Under the pieces are notes generated by a model. The model did not search any database and had not been told where the DNA came from. It worked only from the letters and a program-made list of their open reading frames with translations. The translations under genes were made by a program, and so were the position numbers. This document shows, piece after piece, positions 50,010 through 56,878 of a stretch of 56,878 nucleotides of DNA; position 1 is the stretch's first letter, and each line of letters opens with the position of its first letter. The DNA comes from Pantoea conspicua (GTDB taxonomy: Bacteria; Pseudomonadota; Gammaproteobacteria; Enterobacterales; Enterobacteriaceae): assembly GCF_002095315.1 (NCBI RefSeq), contig NZ_MLFN01000020.1, forward strand, positions 1 through 56,878, given 5' to 3'.

Positions 50010-50036
50010 AAAAAAAAGCCCGCTCGGTGGCGGGCT
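50010..50036 (-). terminator. trp attenuator terminator
   Basis: On the minus strand AGCCCGC-CACCGA-GCGGGCT is followed by eight T. It lies between trpL and trpE, 19 bases after the leader stop, and is the 3:4 hairpin of the attenuator. Confidence 0.9.
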
Positions 50037-50054
50037 CAGGTATCTGCACAGCGT

Positions 50055-50138
50055 TTACGCAAAATGTGCACGACCACGTCGCCCGTGTTCGGGAACATCG
50101 CGCCACCAACCGTTAAAATGCGTGATTACAACAGCCAT
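50055..50138 (-). CDS. trpL: trp operon leader peptide
   Basis: The minus strand encodes a 27-residue peptide that begins MAVVITHFNGWWRDV and ends at a TAA. The tandem tryptophan codons at positions 11 and 12 are the sensor: ribosome stalling there when charged tRNA-Trp is scarce prevents the downstream terminator from forming. It is longer than the 14-residue E. coli leader, and the part after WW contains many arginines. Confidence 0.9.
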   Translation of the reverse strand: MAVVITHFNGWWRDVPEHGRRGRAHFA

Positions 50139-50165
50139 GATTGAATACCCGTTACGTGTGAACTT

Positions 50166-50201
50166 GTGTACTAGTTAACGGGTTCGGGGCGGAAATGTCA
50201 A
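50166..50201 (-). promoter_or_regulatory. trp promoter and TrpR operator
   Basis: On the minus strand the -35 box TTGACA (50196-50201) is 17 bases from the -10 box TTAACT (50173-50178). The -10 and the AGTACACAAGTT that follows closely match the E. coli trp promoter. GTTAACTAGTAC is the TrpR operator half; the other half is degenerate. Confidence 0.88.
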
Positions 50202-50268
50202 TACACTTTTTCACTGGCGGCTAAAATCGTTATCATGCTGGCCGGTTTAGTTTCCAGCAGGAGTTCTT

Positions 50269-51153
50269 TTGAGCGATATCGCCCGTTTCCCGATCTATGA
50301 TTTACACAGCCACACGCGGGCTTCCGATGGCTTACTGACGCCTGCGGCGCTGGTACAGCGCGCGGTTGAGATGCGCGTAGGCGTACTGGCGATCACCGAT
50401 CACGATAGCGTCGCCGGCGTAGATGAAGCGCAGCAAACGGTCATCGATCTGGCCTTGCCGGTTAAGGTGCTGGCGGGCGTTGAAGTCTCTACGCTGTGGG
50501 AGAACCATGAGATTCATATTGTGGGATTGAATATTGATACCCGTCATCCGGCGCTGGTCAGTTTTCTCGCTGGCCAGCACGCCTGTCGACAGGCCCGCGC
50601 GGAACAGATTGCCGAACGGCTGGAAAAAGCGCGTATTCCGGGCGCGCTGGCAGGTGCGATGCGTCTGGCCGATGGCGGCGTCATCACGCGTGGTCATTTC
50701 GCCCGCTTTCTGGTGGAGCAGGGCAAAGCGGATAACATGGCGCAGGTGTTCAAAAATTATCTGGCGCGCGGCAAAACCGGCTACGTCCCGCCACAATGGT
50801 GTACAATTAAACAAGCTATTGATGCGATTCATCATTCTGGCGGTTGTGCAGTACTGGCGCATCCCGGGCGCTATGGCTTATCAGCGAAATGGTTAAAGCG
50901 GCTGGTGGCCCATTTCCGTGAAGCAGGCGGCGATGCGATGGAAGTGGCCCAGTGCCAGCAGGCGCCGAATGAGCGTACTCAACTGGCGCAATATGCCAGA
51001 GACAATGCGCTGGCCGCATCACAAGGTTCTGATTTTCATCAACCCTGCCCGTGGATTGAACTGGGCCGCAAGTTATGGCTGCCCGCGGCGGTTGAGCCGG
51101 TCTGGGAACGCTTCCCCGCACTGGCGCCCGCCCAGCTCTCCACGGAAAGGTGA
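50269..51153 (+). CDS. rnm: PHP-domain 5'-3' exoribonuclease RNase AM
   Basis: This is YciV/TrpH, now RNase AM, a PHP-fold 5'-3' exonuclease that finishes 5' ends of rRNA and also acts on pAp. The metal-binding motifs are YDLHSHTRASDG at residues 10-21, LAITDHDSVAG near 42, VEVSTLWENHEIHIVG near 72 and the late SQGSDFHQPC. The start is TTG at 50269, supported by CAGGAG upstream. Length is 294 (293 in E. coli). Divergent from trp, with yciO right after it, as in E. coli. Confidence 0.93.
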   Translation: MSDIARFPIYDLHSHTRASDGLLTPAALVQRAVEMRVGVLAITDHDSVAGVDEAQQTVIDLALPVKVLAGVEVSTLWENHEIHIVGLNIDTRHPALVSFLAGQHACRQARAEQIAERLEKARIPGALAGAMRLADGGVITRGHFARFLVEQGKADNMAQVFKNYLARGKTGYVPPQWCTIKQAIDAIHHSGGCAVLAHPGRYGLSAKWLKRLVAHFREAGGDAMEVAQCQQAPNERTQLAQYARDNALAASQGSDFHQPCPWIELGRKLWLPAAVEPVWERFPALAPAQLSTER

Positions 51154-51165
51154 CACGAGGTTTCT

Positions 51166-51786
51166 ATGAGTCAATTGTTTCACATCCATCCCGATAACCC
51201 ACAGCCACGTCTGATTAATCAGGCGGTGGACTACCTTAATAAAGGCAGCGTGATCGTCTATCCGACCGATTCCGGTTATGCGCTGGGCTGTCGACTGGAA
51301 GAGAAGGGCGCGATGGAGCGCATCTGCCGTATTCGTCAGTTAGACGGGAATCACAACTTCACCCTGATGTGCCGGGATCTTTCCGAGCTTTCTGTCTACT
51401 CTCAGGTCGGCAACTCCGCCTTTCGCCTGCTGAAAAACAATACGCCCGGCAACTACACCTTTATTCTCAAGGCGACCAAAGAGGTGCCACGTCGTCTGAT
51501 GAATGACAAGCGGAAAACCATCGGGCTGCGCGTACCTTCCAATCCGGTGGCGCTGGCGCTGCTGGAGGCGCTGAACCAGCCAATGATGTCCACTTCGCTG
51601 ATTCTGCCGGGCAATGATTTTACCGAGTCTGATCCGGAAGAGATTCAGCACAGCATCGGTAAGCTGGTCGATCTGATTATCGATGGCGGCACGCTGGGGC
51701 AACAGCCGACCACGGTGGTCGATTTAACCACCGATGCGCCGGAAATTGTGCGTGAAGGGGTGGGCGATACCCGCCCATTCCTGTAA
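51166..51786 (+). CDS. yciO: YrdC/Sua5 domain protein YciO
   Basis: The 206-residue protein has the YrdC-type fold with the nucleotide-binding block VIVYPTDSGYALGC near residue 28 and KRKTIGLRVPSNPVALALL near 118. YrdC/TsaC makes threonylcarbamoyl-AMP for tRNA; YciO is a paralog with weak activity of that kind. The length is the same as in E. coli. The gap to rnm is 12 bases, so they are co-transcribed. Confidence 0.93.
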   Translation: MSQLFHIHPDNPQPRLINQAVDYLNKGSVIVYPTDSGYALGCRLEEKGAMERICRIRQLDGNHNFTLMCRDLSELSVYSQVGNSAFRLLKNNTPGNYTFILKATKEVPRRLMNDKRKTIGLRVPSNPVALALLEALNQPMMSTSLILPGNDFTESDPEEIQHSIGKLVDLIIDGGTLGQQPTTVVDLTTDAPEIVREGVGDTRPFL

Positions 51787-51796
51787 GGCGACTGAC

Positions 51797-52444
51797 TCAG
51801 GCACCGCGAGTCGGTGTCTGTGCCAGATTGCTCTGCAACCAGGTTTTAAACTGGCCGTAGGGAATATAAAGTGAAACGTCTTTGAGGATCACTTTCCCGG
51901 TACGGCCATTTTTAATGGCATCAGAATAACCGACAATCACGCCGCCCAATGTCTCATCACTATTATAAACGCCACCGCCCGACATGCCCTGTACCACGCC
52001 AGCATTAGAGGCCATTGCCATACAGGGGCTTTTATTCCAGCCATTGCGAATAGAGGTGCGGGCTAAATTAACCCCTTTAGATTCAACCGGCAGCGCGGAA
52101 ATAAAACTGTAGCCGTACATTTTTACCGGATCGCCAATATCGCTGCTGCGGAAGCGGGTTAAGGTCCCGGGACCATTCTTATGATAAATAATCGCCAGAT
52201 CGCAATAAGGATGGTAAGACTTAACGCGCTGCACGGCGGTTTTCGCGACGTGGGCGGCGGTCAGGCTGTATTCAGGGGTAAGCGGAATGCTGGTGCCAAG
52301 GGTACCCAGACCGAGGATCGTCGGAATGCCAGTCACGCTCATATCTACGTGCTGCATCGCCGTACGACTGTACTCAGTATGGCCCACGGAACACCCGGTC
52401 AACGCCAGCGCGGCAAACGCTGGGCACAGAAAGAGGTTTCTCAT
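51797..52444 (-). CDS. Trypsin-like peptidase fold lipoprotein
   Basis: The 215-residue protein starts with a lipoprotein signal (lipobox LTGC, lipidated cysteine C18; SV follows, so outer membrane is expected). A trypsin-like catalytic triad is visible: H65 in LTAAHV, D82 in PYCDLAII and S155 in GMSGGGVY. The block after S155 (LGGVIVGYSDAI) fits the last barrel strand. I do not know a characterised member. E. coli K-12 has no gene in this place (yciQ, yciO region). It is convergent with yciO and upstream is an AT-rich region. Confidence 0.78.
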   Translation of the reverse strand: MRNLFLCPAFAALALTGCSVGHTEYSRTAMQHVDMSVTGIPTILGLGTLGTSIPLTPEYSLTAAHVAKTAVQRVKSYHPYCDLAIIYHKNGPGTLTRFRSSDIGDPVKMYGYSFISALPVESKGVNLARTSIRNGWNKSPCMAMASNAGVVQGMSGGGVYNSDETLGGVIVGYSDAIKNGRTGKVILKDVSLYIPYGQFKTWLQSNLAQTPTRGA

Positions 52445-53220
52445 GATGGTATTCTTTTTTCAGGCATGTCGTGAAAATCCCTGGTGAAGACTTCTGACAT
52501 GCAATCAAGGTTCATCACTGAACCGTATTAACGCAACAACTCCGGATGCGCCGGTTTATTGGATTAATCTAAAAAGGCTATTTTTATTAATGAATCATTA
52601 AAATTTAATTTTTATCGCGAGCTTATTTTACTGCCAGCTCTGCGTTTTTATCTGCTTCAGTGACAAAGTGTACACTTATAATTTTTCTGTACAATTAATT
52701 AAAACTAACCTAATTAAAATACCCTGTAAAATAAAGTAATAAACAAATCTGCCTTGGGGTTACGCTACTAATTTTTATTTAATAGATGGCATGTGGCGGT
52801 TAAACTCAACTCCCTGGTCTTTTATGCTGCAATGACGAATGAACACAGAAGAAATATTGCAGCGGAAAAGCGATGGAAGTGTAAGATACCGTGATTGTTT
52901 TTTCTTCTGACGGATTGAATGGTTTTGAACCATAGTTCAGAAAATTTAAAATACGCGCACTATAAAGTTTTTGAAAATCGGTTTTATTCTCCATCTTTAC
53001 TTATTAAATCGTCTGCGAAGGAGTACCTGCTAAAGCTGGCGCAGCAGGCAGAAAATTGACCGGAATCGGCTATCCTTTATTTGACTCTGTTAACCATAAA
53101 GCGCGTTACATCAGGGGTGAATGTCTGTATAATGGGCCAAACTTTTTAAGTTAACCTATTGATTTAAAAAGATTTCCCACCCTACCGTGACGCCTGGGAA
53201 GGCGACAAAGAGGAAGCTCA
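52445..53220. other. AT-rich intergenic region upstream of rluB
   Basis: These 775 bases are clearly more AT-rich than the rest of the window, with long stretches of A and T (52580-52800). A 62-codon minus-strand ORF at 52806-52994 has only a weak ribosome-binding site, and I do not trust it. Near the right end there is a rluB promoter. Confidence 0.55.
53106..53133 (+). promoter_or_regulatory. Sigma-70 promoter of rluB
   Basis: TTACAT (53106-53111) and TATAAT (53128-53133) are 16 bases apart, about 87 bases upstream of the rluB start codon, with a leader that has no ORF. Confidence 0.6.
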
Positions 53221-54111
53221 ATGAGCGAGAAGTTACAGAAAGTGTTAGCGCGTGCCGGTCATGGCTCGCGTCGTGAAATCGAATCGATGATTGCTGCCGG
53301 TCGCGTCAGCGTCGATGGTAAAATTGCCACTCTCGGCGACCGTGTCGAAAGCAGTAAATCCCTTAAAATTCGTATTGATGGCCACCTGGTCTCCATCGCC
53401 GAGTCGGCGGCGGAAGTCTGCCGGGTGCTGGCCTATTACAAGCCGGAAGGCGAGCTTTGTACGCGTAGCGATCCCGAAGGCCGTCCAACCGTGTTTGACC
53501 GTCTGCCCCGCCTGCGCGGTTCACGCTGGATTGCCGTCGGCCGTCTGGATGTGAATACCTGCGGTTTAATGCTGTTCACCACCGACGGTGAACTGGCAAA
53601 CCGCCTGATGCACCCAAGCCGTGAAGTTGAACGTGAATACGCGGTACGCGTGTTTGGTCAGGTCGACGACGACAAAATTCGTCAACTGAGCAAAGGCGTT
53701 CAGCTGGAAGATGGCCCGGCGGCATTTAAAACCCTGCGCTTTGGCGGCGGCGAGGGCATCAACCAGTGGTACAACGTCACCCTGACTGAAGGACGTAATC
53801 GTGAAGTGCGTCGTTTATGGGAAGCGGTGGGTGTGCAGGTGAGTCGTCTGATGCGCGTGCGCTACGGTGATATCACCCTGCCAAAAGGCCTGCCTCGCGG
53901 CGGCTGGACCGAGCTGGACCTGCCGGCCGTCAACTACCTGCGCAACCTGGTTGGCATGGATGACGAAACGGTGACCAAGCTGGTGGTTGAGAAAGATCGT
54001 CGCCGCACCAAAGCGAACCAGATCCGTCGTGCGGTGAAGCGCCATAGCAAAGTGAGCAGCACGCCACGTGCGCCACGCCGCAATCCGGGCAGCAAACGTA
54101 ACTCCGGTTAA
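53221..54111 (+). CDS. rluB: 23S rRNA pseudouridine(2605) synthase RluB
   Basis: RluB makes one pseudouridine in the peptidyl-transferase centre of 23S rRNA. An N-terminal S4 RNA-binding domain (about residues 1-60) precedes the catalytic domain, with the essential aspartate D110 in [28 protein letters not shown] and a basic C-terminal tail follow. Length is 296; E. coli has 291. AGAGGAAGC upstream of the ATG is a good ribosome-binding site. Confidence 0.96.
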   Translation: MSEKLQKVLARAGHGSRREIESMIAAGRVSVDGKIATLGDRVESSKSLKIRIDGHLVSIAESAAEVCRVLAYYKPEGELCTRSDPEGRPTVFDRLPRLRGSRWIAVGRLDVNTCGLMLFTTDGELANRLMHPSREVEREYAVRVFGQVDDDKIRQLSKGVQLEDGPAAFKTLRFGGGEGINQWYNVTLTEGRNREVRRLWEAVGVQVSRLMRVRYGDITLPKGLPRGGWTELDLPAVNYLRNLVGMDDETVTKLVVEKDRRRTKANQIRRAVKRHSKVSSTPRAPRRNPGSKRNSG

Positions 54112-54137
54112 TCCCGATTCCGTTGCCCGATAGCGAA

Positions 54138-54166
54138 AAACGCAGCCCTGGGCTGCGTTTTTTTTT
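54138..54166. terminator. Bidirectional terminator between rluB and btuR
   Basis: ACGCAGCC / GGCTGCGT with a short loop, an A run on the left and nine T on the right, ends both convergent genes. Confidence 0.88.
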
Positions 54167-54169
54167 CTG

Positions 54170-54760
54170 CTACCAGTCAATTCCCTGTTGCGCCTGAATG
54201 CCGGCATCAAAGGCATGTTTCACCGGCCGCATTTCGGTAACGGTATCTGCTCTCTCCAGGATGCTGCGATGACAGCCGCGCCCGGTGATAATCACGCTTT
54301 GCCCGGCGGGACGCTGTTGGAGGGCAGTAAGCAGTTCTTCCAGCGGCAGATAATCCATGCTAATCATGTAGGTGATCTCATCCAGGATGACCAGTTCCTG
54401 CGACGAATCCGCCAGCATCCTTCTGGCGTGCTGCCAGACCGCCAGACAGGCGGCGGTGTCAGTTTCCCGATTCTGGGTTTCCCAGGTAAAACCGGTCGCC
54501 ATCACCTGAAACTCGACACCATGCTGTTCCAGCAGGTTGCGCTCGCCGTTGGGCCAGTCACCTTTAATAAACTGAATAGCGCCGACGCGTTTACCATGAC
54601 CACAGGCGCGCAGGGCAGTACCAAAGGCGGCCGTGGTTTTGCCTTTGCCGTTGCCGGTAAAGACCATCAGGATGCCACGTACCTCACTGGCCGCTGCGAT
54701 GCGGGCATCGACCTGCTCCTTAAGCCGCTGCTGCCGTTGCTGATGGCGATCGTCGGCCAT
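54170..54760 (-). CDS. btuR: Cob(I)alamin adenosyltransferase BtuR (CobO)
   Basis: BtuR transfers the adenosyl group of ATP to cob(I)alamin or its precursors. The P-loop-like motif GNGKGKTTAAFGTALR lies near residue 36, and VILDEITYMISMDYLP near 118. Length is 196, the same as in E. coli. Its ATG overlaps the yciK stop (TAATG). Since no cobalamin synthesis gene is present here, it may serve salvage. Confidence 0.95.
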   Translation of the reverse strand: MADDRHQQRQQRLKEQVDARIAAASEVRGILMVFTGNGKGKTTAAFGTALRACGHGKRVGAIQFIKGDWPNGERNLLEQHGVEFQVMATGFTWETQNRETDTAACLAVWQHARRMLADSSQELVILDEITYMISMDYLPLEELLTALQQRPAGQSVIITGRGCHRSILERADTVTEMRPVKHAFDAGIQAQQGIDW

Positions 54761-55521
54761 TATTCTGCTGCCCCCGGTTTCCGGCCCGGCTGTGCATCAA
54801 AACTGATACCGGTTTTGCGTCGACTGTCGTCGCCCATTAAATAAAGGTAGAGCGGCATCAGATCGGCGGGGGTTTTCAGCTTGTCAGCATCTTCCTGTGG
54901 AAACGCGCTGGCGCGCATTTTAGTGCGTGTCCCGCCGGGATTGATGCAGTTTACCCGCAGAGTATGGTTTTTATACTCATCGGCCAGCACCTGCATCATG
55001 CCTTCGGTGGCAAACTTGGAGACCGCGTAGGCACCCCAGCCCGCACGACCGGTGCGACCCACGCTGGAGGTGGTAAACACCAGCGAGCCCGATTCTGATT
55101 TCAGCAGCAGCGGCAACAACGCCTGGGTCAGAAAGAAGGTGGCATCCAGATTGATTTTCATCACCTGCTGCCAGACCTGCGGATCCAGTTCAGCCAGCGG
55201 CACAATCTCACCCAGAATGCCGGCGTTGTGCAGCACGCCATCAAGATGAGAGAACTGCTGCGCCAGCTGGTGAGCCAGTTGCTGACAGCGTTCAGGCGTG
55301 GCGTCCGCCAGGTCAAACACCAGTGAGTGCGCCGGGCGTTTAGTAAGTTGATTAATCGTCTGTTCGACCTGTTGCAGCCTGTCGGCGTTGCGGCCCATCA
55401 GGATCACTTCGGCGCCATAGCGGGCGTAAGTCAGCGCCGCTTCCCGGCCTATGCCGTCGGACGCGCCGGTGACCAGGATAATGCGATGATTGAGCAGGTC
55501 GCTTTTCGGTTGATAATGCAC
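54760..55521 (-). CDS. yciK: YciK family short-chain dehydrogenase
   Basis: YciK is an SDR of unknown substrate. The NAD(P) motif TGASDGIGRE lies near residue 19, the LHNAGILGE near 93 and the catalytic tyrosine-lysine pair in WGAYAVSKFATEGM near 165. The GTG at 55519-55521 is chosen as start because GGAGG lies 8 bases upstream, giving 253 residues (252 in E. coli), although the frame is open to an ATG at 55548. btuR overlaps its stop. Confidence 0.92.
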   Translation of the reverse strand: MHYQPKSDLLNHRIILVTGASDGIGREAALTYARYGAEVILMGRNADRLQQVEQTINQLTKRPAHSLVFDLADATPERCQQLAHQLAQQFSHLDGVLHNAGILGEIVPLAELDPQVWQQVMKINLDATFFLTQALLPLLLKSESGSLVFTTSSVGRTGRAGWGAYAVSKFATEGMMQVLADEYKNHTLRVNCINPGGTRTKMRASAFPQEDADKLKTPADLMPLYLYLMGDDSRRKTGISFDAQPGRKPGAAE

Positions 55522-55695
55522 AGCGGGATCCTCCAGCGAAAACAGCATGATTCCGCTTTATGCCTGAATTTACGAATTGGCGCAATCGCCAACCGGCGCA
55601 TTCTGTGCCAGCTGCTGGCATTTCAGGCGACTGATAGGGGCAAAACGGCTAAACTAGCCCATTGTCTCTAATTCTCTGTTTACTAAGGCGACGCA

Positions 55696-56742
55696 ATGGA
55701 TCTTCTTTCAAGTTATGGACTGTTTTTAGCAAAAGTGGTGACGCTGGTTATCGCGATCGCTGCAATTGTGCTGATTGTGATGAATGCCGCGTTGCGCAAA
55801 CGGGGTCAGAGCGGTCAACTGCGGCTGACGCATCTGGGTGAGGACTACCAACAGATGAAAGAGGACCTGCAGCTGGCGAAGATGAAACCGCAGGTGCAAA
55901 AAATATGGCTGAAAAACCATAAAAAAGCAGAAAAGCTGAAAGCGAAGGCGGAAAAGCGGGCGGCGAAGCAGGGTGAAAGCGAGGTGAGCAAACCCACACT
56001 TTACGTGCTCGATTTCAAAGGCAGCATGGATGCCAGCGAAGTCACGTCGCTGCGTGAAGAAGTCTCAGCGGTACTGGCCGTCACCCAGCCAGGCGATGAA
56101 GTGCTGCTGCGGCTGGAGAGTCCGGGTGGTGTGGTGCATGGCTATGGCCTGGCCGCCTCTCAGCTGCAGCGTCTGCGCGATCACGGTCTGCACATCACCG
56201 CGGCAGTGGATAAAGTGGCGGCCAGTGGCGGCTACATGATGGCCTGCGTGGCCGATCGTATCGTGGCGGCGCCGTTTTCGATTATCGGCTCGATCGGCGT
56301 TGTGGCGCAAATTCCCAACTTTAATCGTCTGTTGAAGCGCAACGACATTGATGTGGAACTGCATACCGCTGGACAGTACAAGCGCACCCTGACTCTGTTT
56401 GGTGAAAATACCGATGAGGGACGGGAAAAGTTTCAGGAAGATCTGGATGAAACCCATCTGCTGTTTAAGCAGTTTGTTCATCAGATGCGCCCCACGCTGG
56501 ATATCGATAAAGTGGCGACCGGCGAGCACTGGTATGGTCGACAGGCGCTGGATCTTGGCCTGATTGATGAAGTTGGCACCAGCGACGATCTGATTATTCG
56601 TCAGATGGATCGGTTTAATGTGCTGGGCGTGCATTACGCCCGTCGTCGCAAGATGATTGACCGTGTGACACACAGTGCCGGATCGGTCGCCGAGCGGCTG
56701 CTGCTGAAACTCTGGCAGCGCGGCGAGAAGCCACTGCTCTGA
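55696..56742 (+). CDS. sohB: Putative inner-membrane protease SohB (peptidase S49)
   Basis: SohB is an SppA-like S49 protease anchored by N-terminal membrane segment(s) (FLAKVVTLVIAIAAIVLIV, about residues 9-27). The nucleophile serine is in DKVAASGGYMMACVAD near 178, and the general-base lysine in YKRTLTLFGENTDEGR near 230. LESPGGVVHGYG comes before them. Length is 348 (349 in E. coli). AAGG lies 8 bases upstream of the ATG. It is divergent from yciK, as in E. coli. Confidence 0.95.
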   Translation: MDLLSSYGLFLAKVVTLVIAIAAIVLIVMNAALRKRGQSGQLRLTHLGEDYQQMKEDLQLAKMKPQVQKIWLKNHKKAEKLKAKAEKRAAKQGESEVSKPTLYVLDFKGSMDASEVTSLREEVSAVLAVTQPGDEVLLRLESPGGVVHGYGLAASQLQRLRDHGLHITAAVDKVAASGGYMMACVADRIVAAPFSIIGSIGVVAQIPNFNRLLKRNDIDVELHTAGQYKRTLTLFGENTDEGREKFQEDLDETHLLFKQFVHQMRPTLDIDKVATGEHWYGRQALDLGLIDEVGTSDDLIIRQMDRFNVLGVHYARRRKMIDRVTHSAGSVAERLLLKLWQRGEKPLL

Positions 56743-56795
56743 TACCCGCCCTGGCCTGTGTCTGATGCTCGTCAGTTATGATTAAGTTTGCAAAG

Positions 56796-56826
56796 GCTGT
56801 CACGGTCAAACGTGGCAGCTTTTTTT
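56796..56826 (+). terminator. Terminator of sohB
   Basis: GCTGTCACG / CGTGGCAGC with a 6-base loop and a run of seven T lies 54 bases after the sohB stop. The remaining bases to the window end hold no visible gene. Confidence 0.82.
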
Positions 56827-56878
56827 GTCTGGCAGGCGTGCCGGAGTGCGGGCCTGCGCACCGCTGCTGCTGCCGGGC

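Noticed and set aside
52806..52994. 62-codon minus-strand ORF in the AT-rich gap
   Set aside because: Weak ribosome-binding site, AT-rich composition and no similarity; open frame could be chance.

Overview
The window is chromosomal DNA of a gamma-proteobacterium of the order Enterobacterales. Nearly every protein closely resembles an Escherichia coli protein as I remember it. The overall mix points to the Erwiniaceae, most likely Pantoea or a near relative: separate trpG and trpD, galU followed by ugd and a UDP-glucuronate epimerase, two tandem oppA genes, and no selD or kch. The genus call is from recall, not from a search. I see no phage, insertion sequence, integron or CRISPR array.

Layout. 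(1) Positions 1-12800 follow the E. coli 40-min order: prkA (only its start), mipA, yeaE, yeaD, gapA, msrB, yeaC, pncA, ansA, sppA, ydjA, topB, a ynjH-like gene and xthA. selD is absent between ydjA and topB. (2) Two tandem tRNA-Tyr genes (13126-13330) lie at the join to a block that follows E. coli 27-28 min: purU, ychJ, rssA, rssB, galU, [ugd, epimerase], hns, tdk, adhE, ychE, oppA, oppA, oppBCDF, yciU, clsA, yciY. (3) Positions 36000-38400 form a small variable stretch in the place of kch. It holds an unknown gene, a lone ycgZ-like gene, two candidate small ORFs, an orphan terminator, a CigR-like protein and a small membrane protein. (4) From 38462 the order is yciI, tonB, yciA, yciB, yciC, a cysteine-cluster protein, ompW, a BON lipoprotein, the whole trp operon with leader and attenuator (trpLEGDCBA), rnm, yciO, a trypsin-like lipoprotein, rluB, btuR, yciK and sohB.

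How the genes work together. gapA, adhE and ompW link glycolysis, fermentation and anaerobic control; perfect FNR-type palindromes precede adhE and ompW. galU, ugd and the epimerase form a complete route from glucose-1-phosphate to UDP-glucuronate and UDP-galacturonate for surface polysaccharides. The opp cluster is an oligopeptide importer with two binding proteins. rssA-rssB controls turnover of sigma S. The trp cluster is a complete tryptophan pathway with promoter, operator and attenuator.

A striking technical feature is that eight well-conserved genes (yeaE, msrB, ugd, both oppA genes, clsA, yciB, trpE), and probably one small ORF, are each broken by exactly one base, almost always in a short homopolymer. 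In every case restoring one base gives a protein of about the length expected for the family. I read these as sequencing or assembly errors, not nine real pseudogenes. I found no convincing new multi-gene system. The best leads for novelty are the small ORFs and regulatory elements at 36000-38400 and the trypsin-like lipoprotein at 51797-52444.
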